Assembly (NCBI RefSeq): GCF_003627995.1
Contig: NZ_CP032707.1
Span: forward strand, 1,850,501-1,914,500
Source of the DNA: Brevundimonas naejangsanensis
Lineage (GTDB): Bacteria > Pseudomonadota > Alphaproteobacteria > Caulobacterales > Caulobacteraceae
Reading direction: 5' to 3'
Length of the DNA: 64,000 nucleotides
A model generated the notes under the pieces. It did not search any database. It saw nothing but the letters and a program-made list of their open reading frames with translations, and was not told the DNA's origin. The position numbers and the translations under genes are program-made. Shown here one piece after another: positions 1-10,115 of this stretch (its first letter is position 1; each line of letters begins with the position of its first letter).

Positions 1-1
1 C

Positions 2-793
<792 letters not shown>

Positions 794-811
794 CGCGGTT
801 GCCGCTTCGGC

Positions 812-1510
812 TCAGGTCATGGCGAAAAGCAGCCGGCCCTCGCCCATGCGCTCGCGCAAGGGGACCAGGTCGGCGTGGGACACCGAGAAGCAGCCGTACG
901 ACCGGCCCAGCTTGCCCTCGCGCGCCAGGAAGGCCGGATCGGCGTAGTCGGCGCCGTGGATGATGATGGCCCGTTGGCGCGCCCGGTCGTTGGTAGGCTC
1001 CAGCCCGTCGAGCAGGACGTTCGGCCCCTGCTGGCTGCCCCAGCCGGCGCCGCCCGTGGCGTAGGCGCCGATCGAGGACATATGGCTGTCGGGCTTGTTC
1101 GAGAACCGCTCCGCATAGCCTGAATGCTTGGGGTCCGAGCCCCGGCCGTGGCTGGTGCGGTAGGCGGTGACCCGGCCGCCTTCGAGATCGACCTCGTAGA
1201 AGCGTTCCGAGCCCGAGAACTTCTGGAAGTCGACCAGATACATCCGGTCGCGCTGGATGATCCTGTGGCCGTGGGCGTCCAGGGCGGCGCGGGCGCGCTC
1301 CATCAAATCCTTACGGACGAGGCCTTGGGGGTCGATCAGCGCGCCAGCCTCGGCGACCTGAATCTGCGGCGCGGCGGCTCGGTGGGGCAGGATCGGAAGG
1401 GCGGGCACCACGGCTCCGGCCAGCTTCACGCTGGAGGTCGAGGCGGCGGACGAACACCCCGCCAGAAGGGCGGAACCGCCCAGGATCAAGCCACGTCTGG
1501 AAAGCCGCAT
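812..1510 (-). CDS. Murein L,D-transpeptidase catalytic-domain lipoprotein (YkuD_2 type)
   Basis: 232-residue exported protein. The N-terminus has two arginines, a hydrophobic stretch and a lipobox LLAGC, so it is probably lipid-anchored facing the periplasm. The C-terminal half holds the YkuD_2 pattern: IIIHGADYAD, then GRSYGCFSVS, where the histidine and the Cys near residue 205 would be the catalytic pair. Proteins of this family are annotated as murein L,D-transpeptidase-like; the actual substrate is generally untested. The start ATG at 1510 gives the signal directly. It is divergent from the amidohydrolase at 1638, with about 127 bases of shared promoter region. Confidence 0.85.
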   Translation of the reverse strand: MRLSRRGLILGGSALLAGCSSAASTSSVKLAGAVVPALPILPHRAAAPQIQVAEAGALIDPQGLVRKDLMERARAALDAHGHRIIQRDRMYLVDFQKFSGSERFYEVDLEGGRVTAYRTSHGRGSDPKHSGYAERFSNKPDSHMSSIGAYATGGAGWGSQQGPNVLLDGLEPTNDRARQRAIIIHGADYADPAFLAREGKLGRSYGCFSVSHADLVPLRERMGEGRLLFAMT

Positions 1511-1637
1511 GCAACGCCCCCCGCACCGTTAAACAACTGTGCCGGCTTGTTTCATGAACCTCGCCGGGGAAGCAACCTTGGCCTTGGCGCGAAGTTTGGA
1601 ATGGTTATGTTGCCGCGTGGAGTTCTGGGAGGGATTC

Positions 1638-2954
1638 GTGAAAAAACTTGCCCTGATTGTGACCGCCGCCGTTCTGGCTGCGACCGGCGCCCAGGCGCGC
1701 CAAGCTGCGGCGCCCGCGCCGGTTTCCGCTGAACAGCCGACGCGGTTCGTTCAAGTGGGGCGGCTCTTGGCCGATCCGGCCAGCGGCCGAGTGCTGCGCG
1801 ATAAAACTCTCGTGATCAGAGGGAACCAAGTCGTTGAAATCCGCGACGGCTTCGTCGGCCAGGGCGACGTGGTCGACCTGCGCAACGCCTTTGTCCTGCC
1901 CGGCCTGATCGACAGCCACGTCCACCTGGGCAGCGAGCAGAGCCCGAACAGCCGCCTGGACCGGGTGACCCAGTCCAATGCCGACCAGGCCATGATCGGC
2001 GCGCGCCACGCCCGGCGCACCCTGAACGCGGGCTTCACCACCGTGGCCGACCTGGGCGGGGCCAATGAGGCCATCTTCGCCTTGCGCGACGCGGTGCGGC
2101 GCGGCGACGTGGCCGGTCCGCGCATCATCGCGGCGGGTTCGTCCGTCTCGGTCCACGGCGGCCACGGCGACGCCAACGGCTATCGCGACGACATCCTGCA
2201 CGTCCTGTCCAACGAGAGCGTCTGCTCAGGGGCCGAGGACTGCCGCCGCGCGGTGCGGACCCAGGTGCGCGCGGGCGCCGACATCATCAAGATCACCGCC
2301 ACGGGCGGCGTGCTGTCGAACACGGCCGCCGGTCTGAACCAGCAGTTCACCCAGGACGAACTGGCCTCCATCGTCGAGGTGGCGCACCGCATGGGCCGCC
2401 AGGTGACGGCCCACGCCCACGGCGTCGACGGCATCAACGCCTTCCTCAAGGCGGGCGGCGATTCCATCGAGCACGGCACCTATCTGGACGACGAGTCCAT
2501 GCGGCTGTTCAAGGCGAACGGCGCCTGGCTGGTGCCGACCCTGCTGGCGGGGGATTTCGTGGCCCGCGTGGCCTCCGGCCCGGACAACTTCTTCACCCCC
2601 GCCCAGAGCGCCAAGGCGCTGGAAGCCGGGCCCAAGATGCTGGACATGGCGCGGCGCGCGCACCGGGGCGGGGTCAAGATCGCCTTCGGCACCGACTCGG
2701 GCGTCTCGGCCCACGGCGACAACGCCCAGGAGTTCGCCCTGCTGGTCCGTGCGGGTCTGACCCCGCTGGAAGCCATCCAGGCGGCCACGGTCGGCGCGGC
2801 CGAGCACCTGAAGATCGCCAATGATGCGGGCCGCATCGCGCCGGGCATGCCCGCCGACCTGATCGCCGTGTCCGGCGATCCGCTGAGCGACGTCACCGAA
2901 CTGGAACGCGTCCGCTTCGTAATGAAGGGCGGCCAGGTCTTCCGTCAGGACTGA
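1638..2954 (+). CDS. Exported metal-dependent amidohydrolase (imidazolonepropionase/Xaa-Pro dipeptidase-like)
   Basis: 438-residue amidohydrolase-superfamily enzyme. The start is taken as GTG at 1638, because a GGGAGGG ribosome site lies at 1627-1633 and translation from there opens with a clean signal peptide (KKLALIVTAAVLAATGAQA), whereas longer versions add a non-signal leader. Metal ligands follow the family order: HxH in DSHVHLG, Lys in IIKITATGG, His in TAHAHG, His in IEHGTYLD and Asp in FGTDSG. Related enzymes hydrolyse dipeptides or cyclic amides, but the substrate cannot be read from sequence. It overlaps the 3' end of convergent lpxK by 10 bases, and a plus-strand terminator at 3017-3045 probably ends its transcript. 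Confidence 0.88.
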   Translation: MKKLALIVTAAVLAATGAQARQAAAPAPVSAEQPTRFVQVGRLLADPASGRVLRDKTLVIRGNQVVEIRDGFVGQGDVVDLRNAFVLPGLIDSHVHLGSEQSPNSRLDRVTQSNADQAMIGARHARRTLNAGFTTVADLGGANEAIFALRDAVRRGDVAGPRIIAAGSSVSVHGGHGDANGYRDDILHVLSNESVCSGAEDCRRAVRTQVRAGADIIKITATGGVLSNTAAGLNQQFTQDELASIVEVAHRMGRQVTAHAHGVDGINAFLKAGGDSIEHGTYLDDESMRLFKANGAWLVPTLLAGDFVARVASGPDNFFTPAQSAKALEAGPKMLDMARRAHRGGVKIAFGTDSGVSAHGDNAQEFALLVRAGLTPLEAIQAATVGAAEHLKIANDAGRIAPGMPADLIAVSGDPLSDVTELERVRFVMKGGQVFRQD

Positions 2955-3961
2955 GGCTTCAGCCGATCCCGCAGGAAGGCGGCGAAAGCCGCCTCATCCT
3001 CGAAACGCGCGGCCACGGGCCAGGGTGACACCCTGGCCCTTTTTTCTGGGCTGAGCCGGACCCAGTCCTTTTCCGTCGTCACCAGACCGGCGCCGTAAAC
3101 CGAGGCGCGGTCGTTCAGGAAGGCGAAGTCGCGGTCCGACAGTTCGGCGTGGTCGGGATAGGGCACGAAGTCCTTGAGGTCGCAGCCCGCCGCGATCAGC
3201 GACCGCTCCACCTTCCACGGCTTGGCGATCCCGGCGAAGCCGACCTGGGGGCCGGGCGGCGGCGGGGCGGCGGGCTCCAGCCGGGCGATGAAGACGGGCA
3301 GGTCGCCGAAGACGGCCAGCAGCTCGGCGTCGGCCTCGGGCGCATCGGCGGGCAGCAGGACGACCACGCCGTCGGCCCGCGCCAGGCCAGCTTTCAGCGG
3401 CTCGCGCATCGGACCGGAAGGGAAGACCGAACCGTCGCCGAAGGGCCATTCGTCGCCGCGCGTCTCGCCGTCGACCACGACCAGGCTGAGCGTCTTCTTC
3501 AGGGCCGGGTTCTGGTGGGCGTCGTCCAGCACCAGGGCCTGGGCGCCGTCGGCGGCGGCGGCGCGGGCCCCGGCCACGCGATCCCGGGAGATCCAGGCGG
3601 GCGCGCCCTGCGCCAGCATCAGCGGCTCGTCTCCGACGTCGGCGGCCGTGTGACGGACCAGGTCGACGCGGACGGGGCCTTCGAGCCGCCCGCCGTAGCC
3701 GCGCGACAGGGCGGCGGCGTTGATCCCTTGCGCGTGCAGCAGGCGCAGCACCTCGCGCGCGATCGGGGTCTTGCCTGAACCGCCGACGGTCAGATTGCCG
3801 ATCGAGACGACCGGGGCGCCGGGATCGGCGGGGACGGCGCGGGCGATACGGCGGGCCGTGACCCCGGCCCAGATCCAGGAGGCGGGCTTGAGCAGCATCC
3901 GCGTCACCGGGGCGTGGCGCGCGTCGCGGCTGTACCACCAGCGGGGGGTGTTCAGCTTCAT
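2945..3961 (-). CDS. lpxK: Tetraacyldisaccharide 4'-kinase
   Basis: 338 residues; phosphorylates the 4' position of the tetraacyl disaccharide to make lipid IVA at the inner face of the cytoplasmic membrane. The Walker A-like loop IGNLTVGGSGKTP and the LSRGYGG segment are diagnostic, followed by DEPLMLAQ and DDAHQNPALKK. The start ATG at 3961 overlaps the waaA stop as ATGA, so translation is probably coupled. It is the last gene of a leftward lipid A/Kdo cluster. The 3' end carries, on the opposite strand, a perfect terminator hairpin that the amidohydrolase probably uses. Confidence 0.96.
   Translation of the reverse strand: MKLNTPRWWYSRDARHAPVTRMLLKPASWIWAGVTARRIARAVPADPGAPVVSIGNLTVGGSGKTPIAREVLRLLHAQGINAAALSRGYGGRLEGPVRVDLVRHTAADVGDEPLMLAQGAPAWISRDRVAGARAAAADGAQALVLDDAHQNPALKKTLSLVVVDGETRGDEWPFGDGSVFPSGPMREPLKAGLARADGVVVLLPADAPEADAELLAVFGDLPVFIARLEPAAPPPPGPQVGFAGIAKPWKVERSLIAAGCDLKDFVPYPDHAELSDRDFAFLNDRASVYGAGLVTTEKDWVRLSPEKRARVSPWPVAARFEDEAAFAAFLRDRLKPQS
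3017..3045 (+). terminator. Intrinsic terminator inside the lpxK coding region, acting on the plus strand
   Basis: A perfect 10-bp stem (3017-3026 with 3030-3039), three-base loop GAC, then six T on the plus strand (3040-3045). It lies 63 bases past the stop of the rightward amidohydrolase and antisense to codons near the end of lpxK. Read leftward the hairpin is followed by GTGGCC rather than T, so it should not stop lpxK transcription as an intrinsic terminator. Confidence 0.85.
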
Positions 3962-5259
3962 CGGCGCCTCCGCGACGGGGCGGCGGGCAGGTGCGCCTGC
4001 AGCGCCAGCCACAGCCGGTCCAGGCCCGCGGCGGCCTCGGAGGCGGCGCGGCGGGCTCGCTCGCCCATGTCGCGGGCGGCCTCAGGATCGGCCAGCAGGG
4101 GGGCGACCACGGCGGGCAGTTCGGCGGGCGACAGCACCGAGACCAGGCCGCCCGCCTGTTTCAGCATGCGCGTGACGGACTGCCAGTTGCTGGCGTCCGG
4201 CCCGGTGACGATGGGCTTGGCCAGGCGGGCGGGCTCGAGCGGATTGTGGCCGCCGACCGCGCCGCCGCCCAGGGCCGGGGCGAAGGAGCCGCCCATGACC
4301 ACTACGTCGGCCAGGCGCAAAAACAGGCCCAGTTCGCCCAGGGTGTCGGCCAGGTAGATGTCGGTGTCGGGACAGATCGCCTGGCCCTGGCTGCGCCGGG
4401 CGAAGCGGTAGCCGTCGCGCGCCAGCCCCTCGGCCACCCCGTCGCCGCGCTCGGGATGGCGCGGCACGACGATCAGGAACAGGCGGTCAGCCAGATGGTC
4501 CAGCGCCCCGACGATGGCCGTTTCCTCGTGCTCGTGGGTGCTGGCGGCGACGACCACGGGGCGATCGTCGATCAGGGCCGACAGGCGGGAAAACTCGCCC
4601 TGGTCATAGGGCAGGGGCTCGCCGGACAGCTTCAGGTTCACCTGGCTGTCGACGCGGGCGCCCAGGGCCGTCAGGCGGTCGGCGCTGTCCTGGTCCTGGG
4701 GCCAGACGTGGGAGAAGCCCGCCATCAGGGCGCGCGCCATGCCGGGCGCCTTCCTCCAGCCCTCGGCGGTCCTGTCGGTGATGCGGGCGCTGACCAGGGC
4801 CAGGGGCACGCCGCGCTTGCGGGCCGTGGCCAGCAGATTGGGCCACAGCTCGCTCTCGACGAAGACGCCGACATCGGGCCGCCAGTGGTCGAGGAAGCTC
4901 GCTACGGCCGAGGGGGCGTCCACTGGGGCGAACTGGTGGATGACGCCGGGCGGCAGGCGCGTCGCCAGCACCTGGGCCGAGGTCAGGGTGCCGGTGGTGA
5001 CCAGCACCGTCACGTCGGGCCGGTCCTTGCGGATGCGCTCGGCCAGGGGAAGGATCGACAGGGCCTCGCCGACGCTGACGCCGTGGATCCAGACCAGGGG
5101 GCCGTCCGGGCGCGGCAGGCCGGGCTGACCCAGCCGCTCGTCGACCCGGGCCGGGTCCTCCTTGCCCTTGGCGACGCGGGCGTCCAGCAGGCGCGGAGCC
5201 AGGGGCTCCAGCAGGCGGGTCAGGGCCTGATAAGCCAGAAGGGCGGGGCTGAAGACCAC
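3958..5259 (-). CDS. waaA: 3-deoxy-D-manno-octulosonic acid (Kdo) transferase
   Basis: 433 residues. Transfers Kdo from CMP-Kdo to lipid IVA at the cytoplasmic face of the inner membrane. Typical features are an N-terminal hydrophobic anchor, WIHGVSVGE, VTTGTLTSAQV, FVESELWPN and the nucleotide-sugar region GGSFAPALGGGAVGGHNPLEPA. The start is taken as GTG at 5259, two bases after the stop of the DUF374 gene and behind GGAGCG; the frame stays open further upstream but gives an Arg-rich sequence unlike the family. It overlaps lpxK by four bases. Whether it adds one or two Kdo residues cannot be read from sequence. Confidence 0.96.
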   Translation of the reverse strand: MVFSPALLAYQALTRLLEPLAPRLLDARVAKGKEDPARVDERLGQPGLPRPDGPLVWIHGVSVGEALSILPLAERIRKDRPDVTVLVTTGTLTSAQVLATRLPPGVIHQFAPVDAPSAVASFLDHWRPDVGVFVESELWPNLLATARKRGVPLALVSARITDRTAEGWRKAPGMARALMAGFSHVWPQDQDSADRLTALGARVDSQVNLKLSGEPLPYDQGEFSRLSALIDDRPVVVAASTHEHEETAIVGALDHLADRLFLIVVPRHPERGDGVAEGLARDGYRFARRSQGQAICPDTDIYLADTLGELGLFLRLADVVVMGGSFAPALGGGAVGGHNPLEPARLAKPIVTGPDASNWQSVTRMLKQAGGLVSVLSPAELPAVVAPLLADPEAARDMGERARRAASEAAAGLDRLWLALQAHLPAAPSRRRR

Positions 5260-5261
5260 GG

Positions 5262-5944
5262 TCAGACGCGCTCCAGCCCGGTGATGGCGTCGGCGCGCGC
5301 CTCGACGGCGTTCAGGCGCGCGGTCCAGTCGGCGGCGACGTCCGCCATGTCGGCGCCCTCGGGATACCAGGCCTTGTCCCATACGACGGCGCCCTTGCCG
5401 AAGGGCAGGGGCAGGATCGCCTTGTCCCAGCTGTCCAGCCGGATCGCAGGCTTGCACGACAGGCCGATGAACAGGACCGGCGCGCCGGAGATACGGGCCA
5501 TCAGCGGCAGACCCTCGGCCATCTGGCGGGCGGGGCCGCGCGGCCCGTCGGGGGTGATGGCCAGAGCGCCGACCTTCAACTGCCTCAGTCCGTCGCGAAG
5601 GGCCTGGGACCCGCCCTTGGCCGCCTCAGCCTTGTTCTTGTTGGCCGAGGAGCCGCGCACGGCGGGAAAGCCCTGGCGCGCCACGGCCTTGGCGATGAAC
5701 TCGCCGTCGGCGGACAGGGAGATCAGGGCCTTGGCGGGCTGCGCCCGGTCCAGCGGCCAGCAGGCCGGCGACAGGCCGATGCGCGAATGCCAGAAGGCGC
5801 ACAGCACGCCGCCGCCCTGGGCCCAGACCGCCTCGGCGGCCTCTTCGTTCTCGTAGGTCCAGCGGATGGTGGCGAAGCAGAAGCGCATCCATTGGGCCAG
5901 GGTCCAGGCCAGGGCGGACTGGATCACCGGGTTGCGAAGCGGCC

Positions 5945-5948
<4 letters not shown>
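5262..5948 (-). CDS. DUF374 lysophospholipid acyltransferase-like protein
   Basis: 228 residues. DUF374 proteins resemble LpxL/LpxM-type acyltransferases and usually sit beside waaA in alphaproteobacteria. Seen here: an N-terminal hydrophobic segment, CAFWHSRIGLSP (a variant of the acyltransferase His box), SLSADGEF, VRGSSANKNK and TPDGPRGP. The likely role is acylation of a lipid A or lipid substrate at the inner membrane, but direct evidence for the family is thin. The start overlaps the msbA stop as ATGA, and waaA begins two bases after its own stop, so it belongs to the same transcript. Confidence 0.88.
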
Positions 5949-7798
<1,850 letters not shown>

Positions 7799-7898
7799 CG
7801 GCCTTCGGTCGAACGGCAAGGGCGGCAAGTCAAGCGGCAAGGGTGAGGGAAGTCGCCCAATGGGTGACGTCGGACGTAATCGGCGCTATCTGGCGCCT

Positions 7899-8564
7899 AT
7901 GGGGCGCTTCGATCTGACTACGCCGTTCGGCCGTTTCAAGGCGCGCTGGTCCTATTTCTGGGCCGATCACGCCTTCCTGCGCACGGCCTTCACCAATGCT
8001 CATTGGCTGGGACCGGACCTGGTGCGCACCAACCAGCCTTCGCCGGCCCAGCTGGCCTGGTGGAAGCGGCGGGGGATCAGGACCGTCATCAATCTGCGCG
8101 GCCAGAGGGACGAGGCCTACTACTGGCTGGAGAAGGACGCCTGCGCCCGCCTGGGCCTGACCCTGATCGACGCCCCGCTGGATTCGCGCGATCCGCCGGG
8201 CAAGGACCGAGTGCGCCGGGCCAAGGCCCTGTTCCAGACCATCGAATACCCGGCCCTGATCCACTGCAAGTCGGGCGCGGACCGGGCGGGGATGATGGCG
8301 GTCTTCTATCGCCATTTCCACCTGGGCGAGCCGATCTCGGCGGCCATGTCGGAACTGGGCAAGCGGACCCTGCACAGCCGCGAGGGGCTGACCGGGGTGC
8401 TCGACCATACGCTTGAAAAATACGTCCGCGAGGTCGAGCCGACGGGCGTCAGCTTCGAGGACTGGGTCGAGAGCGACGCCTACGACCCCAAGGCGATCCG
8501 CGCCGAGTTCAAGGCCGGCTGGTGGGGCAAGCTGGTGGTGGATCGGCTGTTGAAGCGGGAATGA
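7899..8564 (+). CDS. Cysteine-phosphatase-fold protein (tyrosine/dual-specificity phosphatase-like)
   Basis: 221 residues with the Cys phosphatase signature HCKSGADRAG (His-Cys-x5-Arg) and the upstream IRTVINLRGQRD segment typical of this fold, so hydrolysis of a phosphoester through a Cys-phosphate intermediate is expected. No signal peptide; ATG at 7899 is the first plausible start. It is divergent from msbA and lies between the lipid A/Kdo genes and the DUF4170 group. Proteins of this sort act on phosphotyrosine, phosphoinositides or lipid phosphates. The neighbourhood suggests an envelope-related substrate, but that is inference. Confidence 0.82.
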   Translation: MGRFDLTTPFGRFKARWSYFWADHAFLRTAFTNAHWLGPDLVRTNQPSPAQLAWWKRRGIRTVINLRGQRDEAYYWLEKDACARLGLTLIDAPLDSRDPPGKDRVRRAKALFQTIEYPALIHCKSGADRAGMMAVFYRHFHLGEPISAAMSELGKRTLHSREGLTGVLDHTLEKYVREVEPTGVSFEDWVESDAYDPKAIRAEFKAGWWGKLVVDRLLKRE

Positions 8565-8591
8565 GGCCCTATCCCGGCGGGAGAGGGAGCC

Positions 8592-8765
8592 TTACCCCCA
8601 GGGGCCGCGGGCGGCGGGCGGGGTCTTGCGGTCGGGCTTGTCGCCGTGATGACGCTTCTGCCCCCTATGCCGCGCCAGAACGATGAGCCACAGGGCCAGG
8701 ACGGCGACCAGGGACGCCACGCCGAAGACCTGCTGGGCGTCCAGCGGCTGGCCGAACAGGGTCAC
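8592..8765 (-). CDS. 57-residue single-span membrane protein
   Basis: Short frame from GTG at 8765 to TAA at 8592. Its GTG overlaps the TGA of the upstream small gene (GTGA), which supports translational coupling. The product has one hydrophobic helix (about residues 13-31) followed by a His/Lys/Arg-rich tail ending in PRGPWG. No family is recognised. It is the last gene of the leftward pmbA-cysQ-DUF4170 group, 27 bases from the convergent phosphatase-like gene. Confidence 0.55.
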   Translation of the reverse strand: MTLFGQPLDAQQVFGVASLVAVLALWLIVLARHRGQKRHHGDKPDRKTPPAARGPWG

Positions 8766-8956
8766 GGCCGGTCTTCACGCGGGGAGAGGGGAGGCTCGGC
8801 CTCATCCTCCTCGTCCGCGGGAGTGATGGGGTCGTTCCAGGCGGTGTCCTGATCCTCGCCCGTGTGGGGCACATGGGGCGGGCCGCGACGCACCACCCAG
8901 ACGACGGCGGCCAGGGCCACGATCACCAGCAGCAGGACGATCACAGTCGGCATCAT
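8762..8956 (-). CDS. Small membrane protein with acidic tail
   Basis: 64 residues from ATG at 8956; GTG at 8965 is an alternative start three codons longer. One N-terminal membrane helix (PTVIVLLLVIVALAAVVWVV), then RR and a Pro/Asp/Glu-rich cytosolic or periplasmic tail. No family recognised. It is followed by a second tiny membrane protein whose GTG overlaps its stop, and preceded by the DUF4170 gene with a hairpin between. The overlap and codon use support a real gene; the function is unknown. Confidence 0.55.
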   Translation of the reverse strand: MMPTVIVLLLVIVALAAVVWVVRRGPPHVPHTGEDQDTAWNDPITPADEEDEAEPPLSPREDRP

Positions 8957-8983
8957 GAGGGTCACATCCTGTCCAGAAGCGCC

Positions 8984-9019
8984 AAAGGCGGCTGAAGCGA
9001 AAGCGCGCCAGCCGCCTTT
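8984..9019 (-). terminator. Hairpin, possible weak terminator after the DUF4170 gene
   Basis: Perfect 11-bp inverted repeat, AAAGGCGGCTG at 8984-8994 and its complement at 9009-9019, with a 14-base loop. Read leftward it lies 39 bases after the DUF4170 stop and ends in TTT within the stem; a longer T tract is missing. It may attenuate rather than stop transcription into the small membrane genes. Confidence 0.4.
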
Positions 9020-9057
9020 GCGGTTCCGAAGCGGCGCCGTGAGGCGGCCGCGGTCGA

Positions 9058-9294
9058 TCAGTCGTCGCCGCGCGGGTCGATCAGCTTGTGCGCGTGCAGG
9101 ATGAAGTAGCGCATGTGGGCGTTGTCGACCGTCGCCTGCGCGCGGGCCTTCCAGGCCTTCTTGGCTTCCTCGTAGTTGCCGTAGGCGCCGACGAACTCGA
9201 CCTGGGACAGGTCGCGGAAGACGGGCTCGGACGGGTGGCGCATCTCGCCGCCGATGACGAGGTGAAGCAGTTGAGGGTCGTGGGCGTCGGCCAT
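9058..9294 (-). CDS. DUF4170 protein
   Basis: 78 residues matching the DUF4170 pattern: QLLHLVIGGEM, then FVGAYGNYEEAKKAWKARAQ and TVDNAHMRYFILHAHKLIDP at the C-terminus. A cytosolic protein of unknown function that in alphaproteobacteria commonly sits beside an inositol-monophosphatase-like gene and lipid A genes, as here. The start is ATG at 9294; an upstream in-frame ATG at 9309 adds five residues, and neither has a clear ribosome site. It follows cysQ by 11 to 26 bases and is probably cotranscribed with it. Confidence 0.85.
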   Translation of the reverse strand: MADAHDPQLLHLVIGGEMRHPSEPVFRDLSQVEFVGAYGNYEEAKKAWKARAQATVDNAHMRYFILHAHKLIDPRGDD

Positions 9295-9320
9295 GGAGAG
9301 GGGGTCCATTGCTGAGGGTG

Positions 9321-10115
9321 TCAGATGGCGAGCGGGATAGGCGCTGTGCGGCGAACGATCAACGGGTGAAGGGCGGGCGCGGCGCAGATCAGGCTGGTTT
9401 GTCGCGGATCGGGGCGGTTGAAGCGCCAGGGGCGGCCCCGGTGGTCGCTGACCTTGGCCCCCGCCTCCTCGGCGATCAGGGCGCCGGCGCAGACGTCCCA
9501 GTCCCATTTGGGGCTGACGGCGATGGCCGCGTCGAAGGCGCCGGCCGCCACCAGGGCCATGCGATAGGCCAGGGCGTTGCGCTTGGAGAAGCGCATCGGC
9601 GGCCAGGGCTCGTCCCAGTCGCGCGCCTCCATCAGCCGGGCGTCGGCGAGGACTTCCGCGTCCTCCAGGTCGGCCGTGTCCGAGGCCGAGATGGGCCGTC
9701 CCTGCAGCCGCGCCCCGCCGCCCAGCGTCGCCTCGAAGGTCTCGTCCAGGGCCGGGGCGTGGATCACGGCGGCGATGGGACGGCCGTCCTCGACCACGGC
9801 GATGGGCACGCACCACCACGGCTTGTTCTTCATGAAGGCCACGGTGCCGTCGATGGGGTCGACGACGAAGATGCGCTTGCGCTCCAGCCGATCCGGGTTG
9901 TCGGCCGTCTCCTCGGACAGCCAGCCGTAGTCGGGCCGCGCGCCCAGCAGGGCGTCGCGCAGCAGCTGGTCGACCGCCAGGTCGGCGTCGGTGACGGGCG
10001 AGCCGCCTTCCTTGGACCAGACCTTGAGGCCCGCCTCGCGATGCTCGAGCGCCAGCCGACCCGCGGCCAGGGCCGCGTCGCGGATCAGCTCGAGATCGGC
10101 GTGGAAGTCGCTCAT
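9321..10115 (-). CDS. cysQ: 3'(2'),5'-bisphosphate nucleotidase / inositol monophosphatase family
   Basis: 264 residues. CysQ removes a phosphate from 3'-phosphoadenosine 5'-phosphate, a by-product of sulfate assimilation, using magnesium. Metal-binding motifs of the family are present: SPVTDADLAVD, WLSEE, the core VDPIDGTVAFM and, near the C-terminus, WDWDVCAGALIAEEAG. The ATG at 10115 overlaps the pmbA stop as ATGA, so the two are probably coupled. A general inositol monophosphatase is the main alternative. Confidence 0.87.
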   Translation of the reverse strand: MSDFHADLELIRDAALAAGRLALEHREAGLKVWSKEGGSPVTDADLAVDQLLRDALLGARPDYGWLSEETADNPDRLERKRIFVVDPIDGTVAFMKNKPWWCVPIAVVEDGRPIAAVIHAPALDETFEATLGGGARLQGRPISASDTADLEDAEVLADARLMEARDWDEPWPPMRFSKRNALAYRMALVAAGAFDAAIAVSPKWDWDVCAGALIAEEAGAKVSDHRGRPWRFNRPDPRQTSLICAAPALHPLIVRRTAPIPLAI

